From Candidatus Fermentibacterota bacterium (GTDB lineage: Bacteria; Fermentibacterota; Fermentibacteria; Fermentibacterales; JCC-6), in contig WJMA01000054.1 in NCBI GenBank assembly GCA_014728175.1, positions 1-64,000 of the forward strand: a stretch of 64,000 bases of DNA, written 5' to 3'. This document shows, one piece after another, positions 47,327 through 55,374 of this stretch. Numbering within the stretch: position 1 is the first letter of the stretch; the number at the start of each line of letters is the position of its first letter. The notes beneath the pieces are model-generated. The model was not told the origin of the DNA. It was given only the letters and a program-made list of their open reading frames with translations, and did not search any database. The translations under genes and the position numbers were made by a program.

Positions 47327-48346
47327 TTGAGCATCGAGCCTTCTTCGGTACTGACCTCCATTCTCTACCGGGCGGCCGCCGTGGCCTCCTCCCTGGCCAG
47401 GTCCGGACGGGCCGCCGGAAGGCTGGCTCGATTCCTGGCCCTCACCAGGGTGCTTCACAACAGGCTGACCGGCGGTTCCACCAATGACCTGATCAGGGGG
47501 CATCTGCGACGGATATTCCCCGAGCTGGACTCCGAGGGATTGGAGTCCGTGATCAAGGGCTACTGGACCAAGCATCAGAAGAACCTGGTCGCCCTGTTCC
47601 ATACCCGCAGGCTGGGCCGGGACGACATGCCCCGGGTGGTCCGCTGGCGCAACAGACAGCTTCTGGATGACGCCCTGGAAAGAGGCAAAGGCGTTCTGCT
47701 TCTGGTTCCCCACTACGGAGACGAGCGCACCCTCCATATCCTGCTGGCCATGCATGGCTACCCCATGCACGCGATCTCCAGCAGATACCTGGATCAACCC
47801 GCCTTCGTCCGGCAAGCCAAGTTAATGGTGGCCAGGGAATGGCACCATGTGGCCTTCCCAGACCAGAGCCCTCGCTGGATGTACCGGGCTCTGGGCCGGG
47901 GAGAGATCATTCACATAGCGCCGACGGCCTACGGCGGTCCCGGGGGAACCTGGATAGAAAGCTTCGGGTTGCCCATACTCACATCCTCGACCCCGTACAG
48001 GCTTCACAAGCGTACCGGTTGCTCCCTGCTGGTGGGAACCAACACCCAGCTTCCCCGAATGCGCTACCAGATAGAGCTCGAGCGCCTGGAGCAACCCGAG
48101 GACAGCCGCCATCTGAACCGACTGACCGCCGAGATAGCCGAGAGCAAGGCCCGGGAGCAGCCCCAACAGTACGAATGGCTGCATCTGGTCATACGTCACA
48201 GGGAAACCAACACCATACGCAGGCTGGGCTACGTACCCAGGCGGGAGCAAGTGCTGGAGGCCGAGGCCATCCCGGAGGACAGCTCTCCGGGCAACATCGC
48301 CTCCATGGAGGAGGTGCTGCGGGCTCTAAGGCATCCCGAGAACTAG
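47327..48346 (+). CDS. Lysophospholipid/lipid A-type acyltransferase
   Basis: Hydrophobic N-terminus, LLLVPHYGDERTLHIL (HxxxxD/E-like), FPDQSPRWMYRALGRGEIIHIAPTAYGG; TTG start. Confidence 0.65.
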   Translation: MSIEPSSVLTSILYRAAAVASSLARSGRAAGRLARFLALTRVLHNRLTGGSTNDLIRGHLRRIFPELDSEGLESVIKGYWTKHQKNLVALFHTRRLGRDDMPRVVRWRNRQLLDDALERGKGVLLLVPHYGDERTLHILLAMHGYPMHAISSRYLDQPAFVRQAKLMVAREWHHVAFPDQSPRWMYRALGRGEIIHIAPTAYGGPGGTWIESFGLPILTSSTPYRLHKRTGCSLLVGTNTQLPRMRYQIELERLEQPEDSRHLNRLTAEIAESKAREQPQQYEWLHLVIRHRETNTIRRLGYVPRREQVLEAEAIPEDSSPGNIASMEEVLRALRHPEN

Positions 48347-49716
48347 AACGACTCGGCGCAGTCGGTTATCTTTACCCCCTCGATTACCGCGTAGGAGGGT
48401 ACGGCCATCGCCACCGGGGCCCTTCTGGCGTAGGTGCTGGATCCGTTCTCCGAGACCTCCGTCGAAGACAGGGTTCTTACGTTGTTCAGAACGTTCTGGA
48501 AGCTGTCGGTTATCCGGGTGGAAAATATGGGAGATACGATCTCGCCGTTCTCCACCAGCAGCGCGTTGAACCTGCTGCTGCCCGTGAATATGCCCCGGGA
48601 TATGCTGGGCATGTTCATGTAGTGCAGCGCCGGAATCCACAGCACCCTGGGCTCGTCCGCAACTGCCTGGAGAGGATCCCCGGGGCCGTCACCCGTACCG
48701 ATCACCATGCTGGGTGACCTGGTATGGTGGCCGGTGGGCTCCTTTCCGAACCTGGCCGCGCTGGAGATATCGTACATCAGGTTCTTGAACACGCCCTTCT
48801 CGATGAGGGGGAAGGATTTTCTTGTCTTGCCGGCCAGATCGAATCCGAACCGGAAGGTGTTCTCGTTCCCGGGGTCGTCGATCACGGTCAGGTTGTCGCC
48901 GACTATCCTTTCGCCGGGTTTCCGGTCGGAGGTCCAGCCCTGGTTCTCCTCCCACATTCTGCCGTTCATGCCGGTGAAGACGGCGAACGACACGATCTCG
49001 GAGAGAGCCCCGCTGCCCAGGACGACGGTGTACTCACCTTCGTCCACCCGGAAGCCCCGGTTGTTCCTGAAGACCGGAAGAAGGGAGGTCAGACGCCGGA
49101 CCGTATCGTCGACGGAGAACTGGTCGAAGCGCCATCCGGTCTGATCGTCCCTCAGCTCCCAACTCCCGTCCGGATCCTTCAGGACCACGCTGAACAGCTG
49201 GTCGGTGCCTACGTGGTAGGCCTCACGCTCGTTGGCCGTGCTAACCATGTAGATCTCGGTTACCCCGCTGGACCAGGACCCGGAGTAGTTGTAGCGGTCC
49301 CCGGTACGGGAGAATATCTCCGCGTAGGCCTCGGCCTTCTCCGCGGGGTCCAGATTCGCCAGGGCGGAATCGAACTGGGGGGACTCGTCCATATCGTCCT
49401 CCACGGTCTCCGAGAGAGGCTGGTAGCTCTTCTCGGCGGCCATGGCAGCCTTCTTCACCGCTACGTCCAGCGCCTCTCTGGCCGTATCCGGATCGTCGAG
49501 CTCGACCAGGTGGGTATGGGTTCCCTCCCGGCGTCCGTCCACCACCCGCAGGTCCAATCTGGTCAGCTCCTCGGAGGTGTTGAGCGAGACGGAGCTGTTC
49601 CCTATTCTCATCAGATGGCTCTTCTCGCGGTGGATAGTGAACGAGGCCGAGACGCCCTTTTCGGCCGCCTCGTCCCGCACCTTCTTGAGCAGCTCTCTGG
49701 TCTTTTGGTCCAACAT
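48343..49716 (-). CDS. TldD/PmbA family protein, TldE-like subunit (pair 2)
   Basis: PmbA-type architecture; directly downstream of a TldD-like gene. Confidence 0.85.
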   Translation of the reverse strand: MLDQKTRELLKKVRDEAAEKGVSASFTIHREKSHLMRIGNSSVSLNTSEELTRLDLRVVDGRREGTHTHLVELDDPDTAREALDVAVKKAAMAAEKSYQPLSETVEDDMDESPQFDSALANLDPAEKAEAYAEIFSRTGDRYNYSGSWSSGVTEIYMVSTANEREAYHVGTDQLFSVVLKDPDGSWELRDDQTGWRFDQFSVDDTVRRLTSLLPVFRNNRGFRVDEGEYTVVLGSGALSEIVSFAVFTGMNGRMWEENQGWTSDRKPGERIVGDNLTVIDDPGNENTFRFGFDLAGKTRKSFPLIEKGVFKNLMYDISSAARFGKEPTGHHTRSPSMVIGTGDGPGDPLQAVADEPRVLWIPALHYMNMPSISRGIFTGSSRFNALLVENGEIVSPIFSTRITDSFQNVLNNVRTLSSTEVSENGSSTYARRAPVAMAVPSYAVIEGVKITDCAESF

Positions 49717-49719
49717 CGC

Positions 49720-51204
49720 TTACCCCCTCTCCCCGGTAACGACGTCGTCGAACCTCATCACCGGTACGCCGTGACCGATCTCCATGGTCTGGTTCGGCTC
49801 GCCCTTACCGCAGTTGTTGACCTGTTCCACCCGCCAAGTGGAGCGGCCGCCCACGGCGGAGAGGGAGTTGTAGAACTCGAGGGTGTGACCCTGGTAGGTG
49901 GGGTTCTTGAGAATCCGGGTCCTCTTGCCGTTCTTGATCTCCCACGCTATCTCGCAGCCGAAGTGAAAATGCTCCCGGTTGGAGCCTATCGACCAGGAGG
50001 TGGGGTTGTCTAAGATAACCCCGTCCTCGGTCGCCTCCACTATGTCCCGCAGCGAACCGTCGTCGCCCGGCTCTACGTTGATGTTGGTCATCCTGTCTAT
50101 GGGCGCCCTGTAGAAGGAGGAAGCCCTGGCCACCCCGCCGCTTCCCTCGAAGACCTTGCGGCCGGCCCTTTCGTTGGCCTCCCGTACCATCGCCCTGGAG
50201 GTGAGGGCGTTGACCAGGATGCCCTTGTCTATAAGAAGGTAATTCTTCTCGGGCGTGCCCTCGTCGTCAAAACCGAAGCTGCCCGGAGAGTTGGCGACCC
50301 CTCCGTAGGAGCTCGCGTTCAGCTTCTCGCTTCCGTAGCGGAGCTCGCCGAATGAGCCCAGGTCCACGAAGGACCCGCCGGCGTAGCTGAGCTCGTAGCC
50401 CAGTATCCGGTCCAGCTCCAGGGGATGCCCGATCGTCTCGTGAACCTGAAGGTGCCCCTGTCCGGGAAGCAGGATCACCGACCGTTTTCCATACTCCAGC
50501 TCGTCGGCCTTGAGGAGCTGACTCAGCTCGGTCTTGATCCTCTCGGTATGCGATGAGAACAGCTCCGGTCTGATCATCAGCTCCCAACCTCTGGTTCCGT
50601 CGCCCGTGGTGAACAGGGAATGGCTTCGACGCTGCATCCTGCCGTCCTCATCCATGCCCATTATCATCATGGCTCCGAAAACGTTGCAGAGATGCTTGTC
50701 TATTCTGGAGCCCTCGCTGTTCCAGAACCGCACCCTTCTCTCCTGGAAACCGGCCCTCAGCATCCGGCGCTGGATCCAGTCCTCCTCCAGCTCCCGGTCT
50801 ATACGCTGCAGGAAATCGAGCTTGTCTTTCAGGCTGACCTCGAACGGGGATACCTTCATGGGAGATTCGTAGGAGCCTTTCTGGGGACTTTGGGTACCCA
50901 TGTCCAGCGGAATACGGACCAGTGTGGACGCGGTCTTGGCATTTCGAACCGCCCTGCGGAAGGTCTCCTCGATGGAGCCCAGGTCGCTGCTGGCAGCAAA
51001 ACCCCACGCCCCCCCCCACAGAACCCTCACTCCGAGACCACTCTCGGTTCCGGTGTCGTTGGCCTCCAGGTTGCCGTCGTACAACAATAGGAACTCACTC
51101 TTATCCTTGCTGTAGAACCTTACGTCACAGTAGTCCGCGTCCTCGGCCAGAGCATGGTCGATACCGGACTCGACCTGCCTCTGTACCTCCGGGTGATCAG
51201 ACAT
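49720..51204 (-). CDS. TldD-like metalloprotease (pair 2)
   Basis: LQVHETIGHPLELDR catalytic HExxxH; GLGVRVLWGGAWGFAASSDL; CEIAWEIKNGKRTRILKNPTYQG. Confidence 0.92.
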   Translation of the reverse strand: MSDHPEVQRQVESGIDHALAEDADYCDVRFYSKDKSEFLLLYDGNLEANDTGTESGLGVRVLWGGAWGFAASSDLGSIEETFRRAVRNAKTASTLVRIPLDMGTQSPQKGSYESPMKVSPFEVSLKDKLDFLQRIDRELEEDWIQRRMLRAGFQERRVRFWNSEGSRIDKHLCNVFGAMMIMGMDEDGRMQRRSHSLFTTGDGTRGWELMIRPELFSSHTERIKTELSQLLKADELEYGKRSVILLPGQGHLQVHETIGHPLELDRILGYELSYAGGSFVDLGSFGELRYGSEKLNASSYGGVANSPGSFGFDDEGTPEKNYLLIDKGILVNALTSRAMVREANERAGRKVFEGSGGVARASSFYRAPIDRMTNINVEPGDDGSLRDIVEATEDGVILDNPTSWSIGSNREHFHFGCEIAWEIKNGKRTRILKNPTYQGHTLEFYNSLSAVGGRSTWRVEQVNNCGKGEPNQTMEIGHGVPVMRFDDVVTGERG

Positions 51205-51445
51205 CGTGCCTCCGTTTCATATCATTGCAGGTCCGGGTGGCCTTCGATTCGATGGATAACGCCAATCAAGAATAGTTGAACAGTCAATCGATGTAAATAG
51301 TAACTCCGTATAATGTTATTCGACAATTGTTTAGTCGCGTAACTGCCACGTACCGCACCTCAGGTTGCGGAATTTGCCTCCGGCTATGAGATTAGTTCCC
51401 GACAGGCTTTCCCATCCATGCCCAAGGCGGAAGGGACCGAAGGGT

Positions 51446-52474
51446 ATGACCTCGGAAGGACCCATCACCACGGTGCTTTTCCTCTGGGCCCCGGAGGGCG
51501 GAACCAGGCGGTACTTCGAGGAACGCCTGGGAGGGATCGAGAACCTGGAGCTCGTAATCCCCGAAACCGATCACCATGGACGTGACCATCCCTTACTGGG
51601 CCGGGCCCAGGTGATCGTAGGTTACAGGCCCAGTCCGGAGCAGCTCCTCTCGGCTGCAAGACTGAAGCTGCTGGTAAACCCCTGGTCGGGTGTACAGCAT
51701 CTTCTTCCGGTACTGGAGGAAGCCGGCCTTCTGGGAAGCCTGAAGCTTGCCAACTGCCATGGCAACGCACCGGCCGCCGCTCAGCACACCATGGCGCTTC
51801 TGCTTTGCCTGGCCAACCGTCTGATTCAGCATCACGGATGGATGGTGGAGGGTAGATGGCGAACAGGCGACGACGACGCGGAGACGGTTTCGCTCAGAGG
51901 CAGGAAGGTAGGCCTTTTGGGATTCGGCCATATCAACCGTAGGGTGTACGACCTGCTCCGACCCTGGGAGGTGGAGGTCCACGTTTTCAGGCGAAGCTGG
52001 GAGGGCGAGTCCGACCGGCCCGTCCCCGCACCTCTTCGCTACCGGCCGCCCGACCTGCACCGCTTTCTGAAGGCCGTCAACATCCTGGTGACCGCACTGC
52101 CGCTAACCGGAGAGACCGAGGGGATGATAGGGCCCGGGGAGCTCGGTCTACTGGGAGAGGACGGCCTGCTGGTCAACGTGGGCAGAGGCGGCGTGGTTGA
52201 TGAGAAAGGTCTGTACAATGCGCTGCGGGAGGGAACGATAGGGGGAGCGGCCATCGACGTTTGGTACAACTACCGGCCGGTTCCCGACAAGGAAGGGAGA
52301 TTGCACCCCACCGACTTTCCCTTCCACCGGCTGCCCAACGTGGTGCTCTCTCCCCACCGGGCGTCTTCGCCCAGAGGTGACCCCCGCCGCTTCGCGGACG
52401 TGGTGAGAATCGTCCGCAGCTTCCACGAAGGGTCGGAGATTCCCAACCTGGTAGATCCGGACAGGGGCTACTGA
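51446..52474 (+). CDS. D-2-hydroxyacid dehydrogenase family protein
   Basis: RGRKVGLLGFGHINRRVYDLL; NILVTALPLTGETEGMIGPGELGLLGEDGLLVNVGRGGVVDEKGLYNAL. Confidence 0.9.
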   Translation: MTSEGPITTVLFLWAPEGGTRRYFEERLGGIENLELVIPETDHHGRDHPLLGRAQVIVGYRPSPEQLLSAARLKLLVNPWSGVQHLLPVLEEAGLLGSLKLANCHGNAPAAAQHTMALLLCLANRLIQHHGWMVEGRWRTGDDDAETVSLRGRKVGLLGFGHINRRVYDLLRPWEVEVHVFRRSWEGESDRPVPAPLRYRPPDLHRFLKAVNILVTALPLTGETEGMIGPGELGLLGEDGLLVNVGRGGVVDEKGLYNALREGTIGGAAIDVWYNYRPVPDKEGRLHPTDFPFHRLPNVVLSPHRASSPRGDPRRFADVVRIVRSFHEGSEIPNLVDPDRGY

Positions 52475-53517
52475 GACCGCGGTTCCCGGGCCTCTATGAC
52501 CCTGTACCCATCCTTCTCGGAAAGAGTCCGGATGCGGCCGAAGAACCTGCGCAGAATTCGTAACGCCGGGGAGGAGACGCCGACCACTACGACCAGCCTT
52601 CCCGAGCCGGTCAGATGATCCGGCGCACCCCGAACCAGCTCCTCGAAGGCAGCCGAGGTGTACTCGTAGCCCCTGTGAAAGGGAGGGTTGGACACGATCA
52701 GATCGAACCTTCCCTCCACCTCCGAGTAGGCGTCCGACGCGAAAACCTTATCGGGTTGTAGGTTGTTGGCCTGCATGGTCAGCCGGGCGGATAGCACCGC
52801 GGCCACGCTAGAGTCCATCGATTCGACCGATCCTCCGGAGCATCCGATCCCCAGGTAGGCCCCCACCACCCCCGAGCCACATCCCCAGTCCAGGGCCCGA
52901 CGGAACCTGTGGGTCCTCAGAGTTTCCAGCAACAGCCCGGTCCCCGGGTCCAGCCTGCCGTGGCTGAACACTCCCGGCAGTGATACCACCTCCACCTCCC
53001 TCTCTCCTATGCGGGCCCGGTGAGTCTTTTTCCATTCGATGTTCTCCGGCGAGGAGGCCACCTCGGCACTGTGGGCGATGCAGTGCCTGGCTCTGACCGT
53101 TCCGGTCACCGGTCCCACCAGCCGGACCAGATCCCGGGCGGCGGGCATTATGCTGCTGCGCTTCCGTCCCAGAACCAGGACCCGGGTGTTCGAGCCGGAC
53201 ACCCCGCGGACCGACCACATGAGGTACCTCGCAAGCTCCCGGGCTTTGGGAAGGAAAAGCAGGCAGGTGTGGTAGGGGGTATCGGAGGGCGGGCACTCCA
53301 TCGAGAAACGTACCTCGACTCCCTGCGGGCATCGCTCCCGATCCCGCAGGTAGTAGGCGTAATCGTGGTGATGAACGGAAAGCTGGGAGAACCACTGCTG
53401 CAGACGATCGTGAAAGCCCGGCCCGGGGGGCAGCACCAGCAGTCCCTTCCGGGCGTCACGGTCTCCCAGGGCCACTTTTGATGCCTGTAGAAGGCGGCTC
53501 TGCAATCGGGTGGTCAA
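52468..53517 (-). CDS. RsmC/RlmG-like class I SAM-dependent methyltransferase
   Basis: ALDWGCGSGVVGAYLG; FDLIVSNPPFHRGYEYT. Confidence 0.88.
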   Translation of the reverse strand: MTTRLQSRLLQASKVALGDRDARKGLLVLPPGPGFHDRLQQWFSQLSVHHHDYAYYLRDRERCPQGVEVRFSMECPPSDTPYHTCLLFLPKARELARYLMWSVRGVSGSNTRVLVLGRKRSSIMPAARDLVRLVGPVTGTVRARHCIAHSAEVASSPENIEWKKTHRARIGEREVEVVSLPGVFSHGRLDPGTGLLLETLRTHRFRRALDWGCGSGVVGAYLGIGCSGGSVESMDSSVAAVLSARLTMQANNLQPDKVFASDAYSEVEGRFDLIVSNPPFHRGYEYTSAAFEELVRGAPDHLTGSGRLVVVVGVSSPALRILRRFFGRIRTLSEKDGYRVIEAREPRSQ

Positions 53518-53524
53518 GGATGTC

Positions 53525-53872
53525 TCACTCGATAAGCGGAACCACGCAGATGAAGCGAAGCGTTCCGTTCCCGGCGTTGACGAAGCCGTGCCTTTCGCCG
53601 GGAGGGACGTAAAGCGTGCTTCCCGGGCCTATCCTTCTCTCGCCGGTCTCGCTCTCGGCCACTCCTTCGCCCTCCAGAACGAAAACCTCGTGCTCCCATT
53701 CGTGAACGTGGTTGGGGGTCCTTCCTCCGGCTCCCACCTCGAACAGCCGCATCGCGAAGTTGGGCGTTCCCTCGTCAGGGCCGGCGAGCACCCGTTTGGT
53801 TACGCTCCGGGCGCCCTCCATGTCCACATCTATACCGGGCACGTCCGTGTAATGCCTGCAAACCATGACCAA
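53525..53872 (-). CDS. Cupin domain protein
   Basis: GGRTPNHVHEWEHEVFVLEGEGVAESETGERRIGPGSTLYVPPGERHGFVNAGN. Confidence 0.95.
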   Translation of the reverse strand: MVMVCRHYTDVPGIDVDMEGARSVTKRVLAGPDEGTPNFAMRLFEVGAGGRTPNHVHEWEHEVFVLEGEGVAESETGERRIGPGSTLYVPPGERHGFVNAGNGTLRFICVVPLIE

Positions 53873-53898
53873 CCTCCCAGAGACTGTTTCGCTTTTGA

Positions 53899-54720
53899 TT
53901 ATCGGTCCGGTCGCCCACCAGGACCTACTCGGTCGGGGGAACCCTCCAAGGTATCGGAGCGGAGGAATTCCACCTCACCCAGACCGGTATTCAGCTGTAG
54001 CACCACTACGGCGTCTTCGGGGTCGCCGCCTGCGGAAACCCACCCTCCGTTCTCCAGAGGGGAGAAATCGGTCGACCTCAGACCGCTCAGGACCTGGTCG
54101 GACCGCAGGACGACCGTCAGCTCCGGGGGCAGGGCTACGACCAGCTCACCCACCCCGCAGGTGATCTCCGCGCTCATGACCTTCTTCCATTCTCCCCCGA
54201 GATCGAGGAAGCAATTCCCCGAGCCGAACTCGATCTGGAGATGCTGCAGGTTAAGGCCCGCGGGATGAATGGCGCAACTGCCCGAGCCCAGGTTTACTGA
54301 TAGCCTGGTCGGTACGGAGCCCCCCATGGTGAGGTCCCACTCGTTGTGGGTCTCTCCCAGGACCAGGTCGGTTACCCGCCCCTGTCTGAGAACCAGCTTG
54401 CCGCTTCCCCTTTGCACAGCGTAGTTGAGGTAGGGTTCCCAACCCTCTACGTTGAATCGGAACTTGCAGTTCAGAAGGCTGTCCGCACCTCCCTCGATCG
54501 AAAGATCTCCGGAGTGCATCTCCATGATGACCGAAACCGAGTCGGCATCACGGTAACCCACCACACTGGATATCGTTCGCATCTCACCGGGTTGTACGCA
54601 GGAGAGCGTGGCAGCGCAGAGCAAGGCCGTTATCGCGACCTGCGCACCGAAGCTTCCGCGGATCCAGATGGATTGGCTCTGCCCAGATATCAAGTCCATT
54701 TCCCCCCTGCAGGCCACCAC
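53899..54720 (-). CDS. Lipoprotein with toast-rack/DUF2154-like beta domain
   Basis: ALLCAATLSC lipobox; repetitive beta-rich LSVNLGSGSCAIHPAGLNLQHLQIEFGSGNCFLDLGG. Confidence 0.65.
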   Translation of the reverse strand: MVACRGEMDLISGQSQSIWIRGSFGAQVAITALLCAATLSCVQPGEMRTISSVVGYRDADSVSVIMEMHSGDLSIEGGADSLLNCKFRFNVEGWEPYLNYAVQRGSGKLVLRQGRVTDLVLGETHNEWDLTMGGSVPTRLSVNLGSGSCAIHPAGLNLQHLQIEFGSGNCFLDLGGEWKKVMSAEITCGVGELVVALPPELTVVLRSDQVLSGLRSTDFSPLENGGWVSAGGDPEDAVVVLQLNTGLGEVEFLRSDTLEGSPDRVGPGGRPDR

Positions 54721-54846
54721 ATGATAATGCCGGATCTACAGGTCAAGCTACCCACGTCTCCAGCCCCTCTGGCAGATCGAACCGACCCGTCGTATCTTTT
54801 TCCTTCCATCGATGGGCGTAGAGCTTACCCGAGGAGAAGTTCCGGA

Positions 54847-55359
54847 GTGACGACCTACAAGAGCTCCCTGGCCCCGCTGGGATTGCCTCTAGTGCATGTG
54901 AGTCTGGGCGGTCGGGCTACAGGCCAGGGAAGGGGTATCGCCTTGGGATGGATAGCCGTGGGTGATACGGCGTTCGGGGTGATCTTCGCATCCGGAGGCA
55001 TAGCTATGGGGGGGATAGCATTCGGCGGGTTGAGCCTGGGAATGCTTTCGCTGGGGGGCGTTGCTCTAGGAGGATTTTCATTCGGTGGAATGGCAATCGG
55101 TTACGTTGCCATGGGAGGTCTGGCGATCGCCTACCAGATGGCGGTGGGCGGGGCGGCTCTAGCAGGTAAGCTGGCCGTGGGAGGAGCGGCCGACGCCCTT
55201 TCGGGGGAAGGCCGAGCGATAATCGGGGACCTGGAGGACCTGACCCTCCTGGCCGACAACGTCCGCACCGCACTTCACGATACCACGTTCTACTTGTCCG
55301 CCGTTTTCCCCCTGGTTCCTTTGCTATACGCTTCCCGCCGGGAGGACGAGACGATCTGA
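54847..55359 (+). CDS. Glycine-rich pentad-repeat protein
   Basis: GIALGWIAVGDTAFGVIFASGGIAMGGIAFGGLSLGMLSLGGVALGGFSFGGMAIGYVAMGG; GTG at 54847 preceded by GAGGAG, or ATG at 54721/54727. Confidence 0.7.
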   Translation: MTTYKSSLAPLGLPLVHVSLGGRATGQGRGIALGWIAVGDTAFGVIFASGGIAMGGIAFGGLSLGMLSLGGVALGGFSFGGMAIGYVAMGGLAIAYQMAVGGAALAGKLAVGGAADALSGEGRAIIGDLEDLTLLADNVRTALHDTTFYLSAVFPLVPLLYASRREDETI

Positions 55360-55374
55360 GCCGCCCTCCCCTCC

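Noticed and set aside
48724-50013. 429-aa forward ORF opposite TldE/TldD
   Set aside because: Antisense shadow of a conserved protease pair.
51240-51360. Sigma70 promoter around TATAAT upstream of the hydroxyacid dehydrogenase
   Set aside because: TATAAT is present but no -35 at proper spacing; too weak to call.
54900-55160. Tandem DNA repeat/minisatellite
   Set aside because: Repetition is at the amino-acid pentad level; nucleotide units are not conserved enough for a satellite call.
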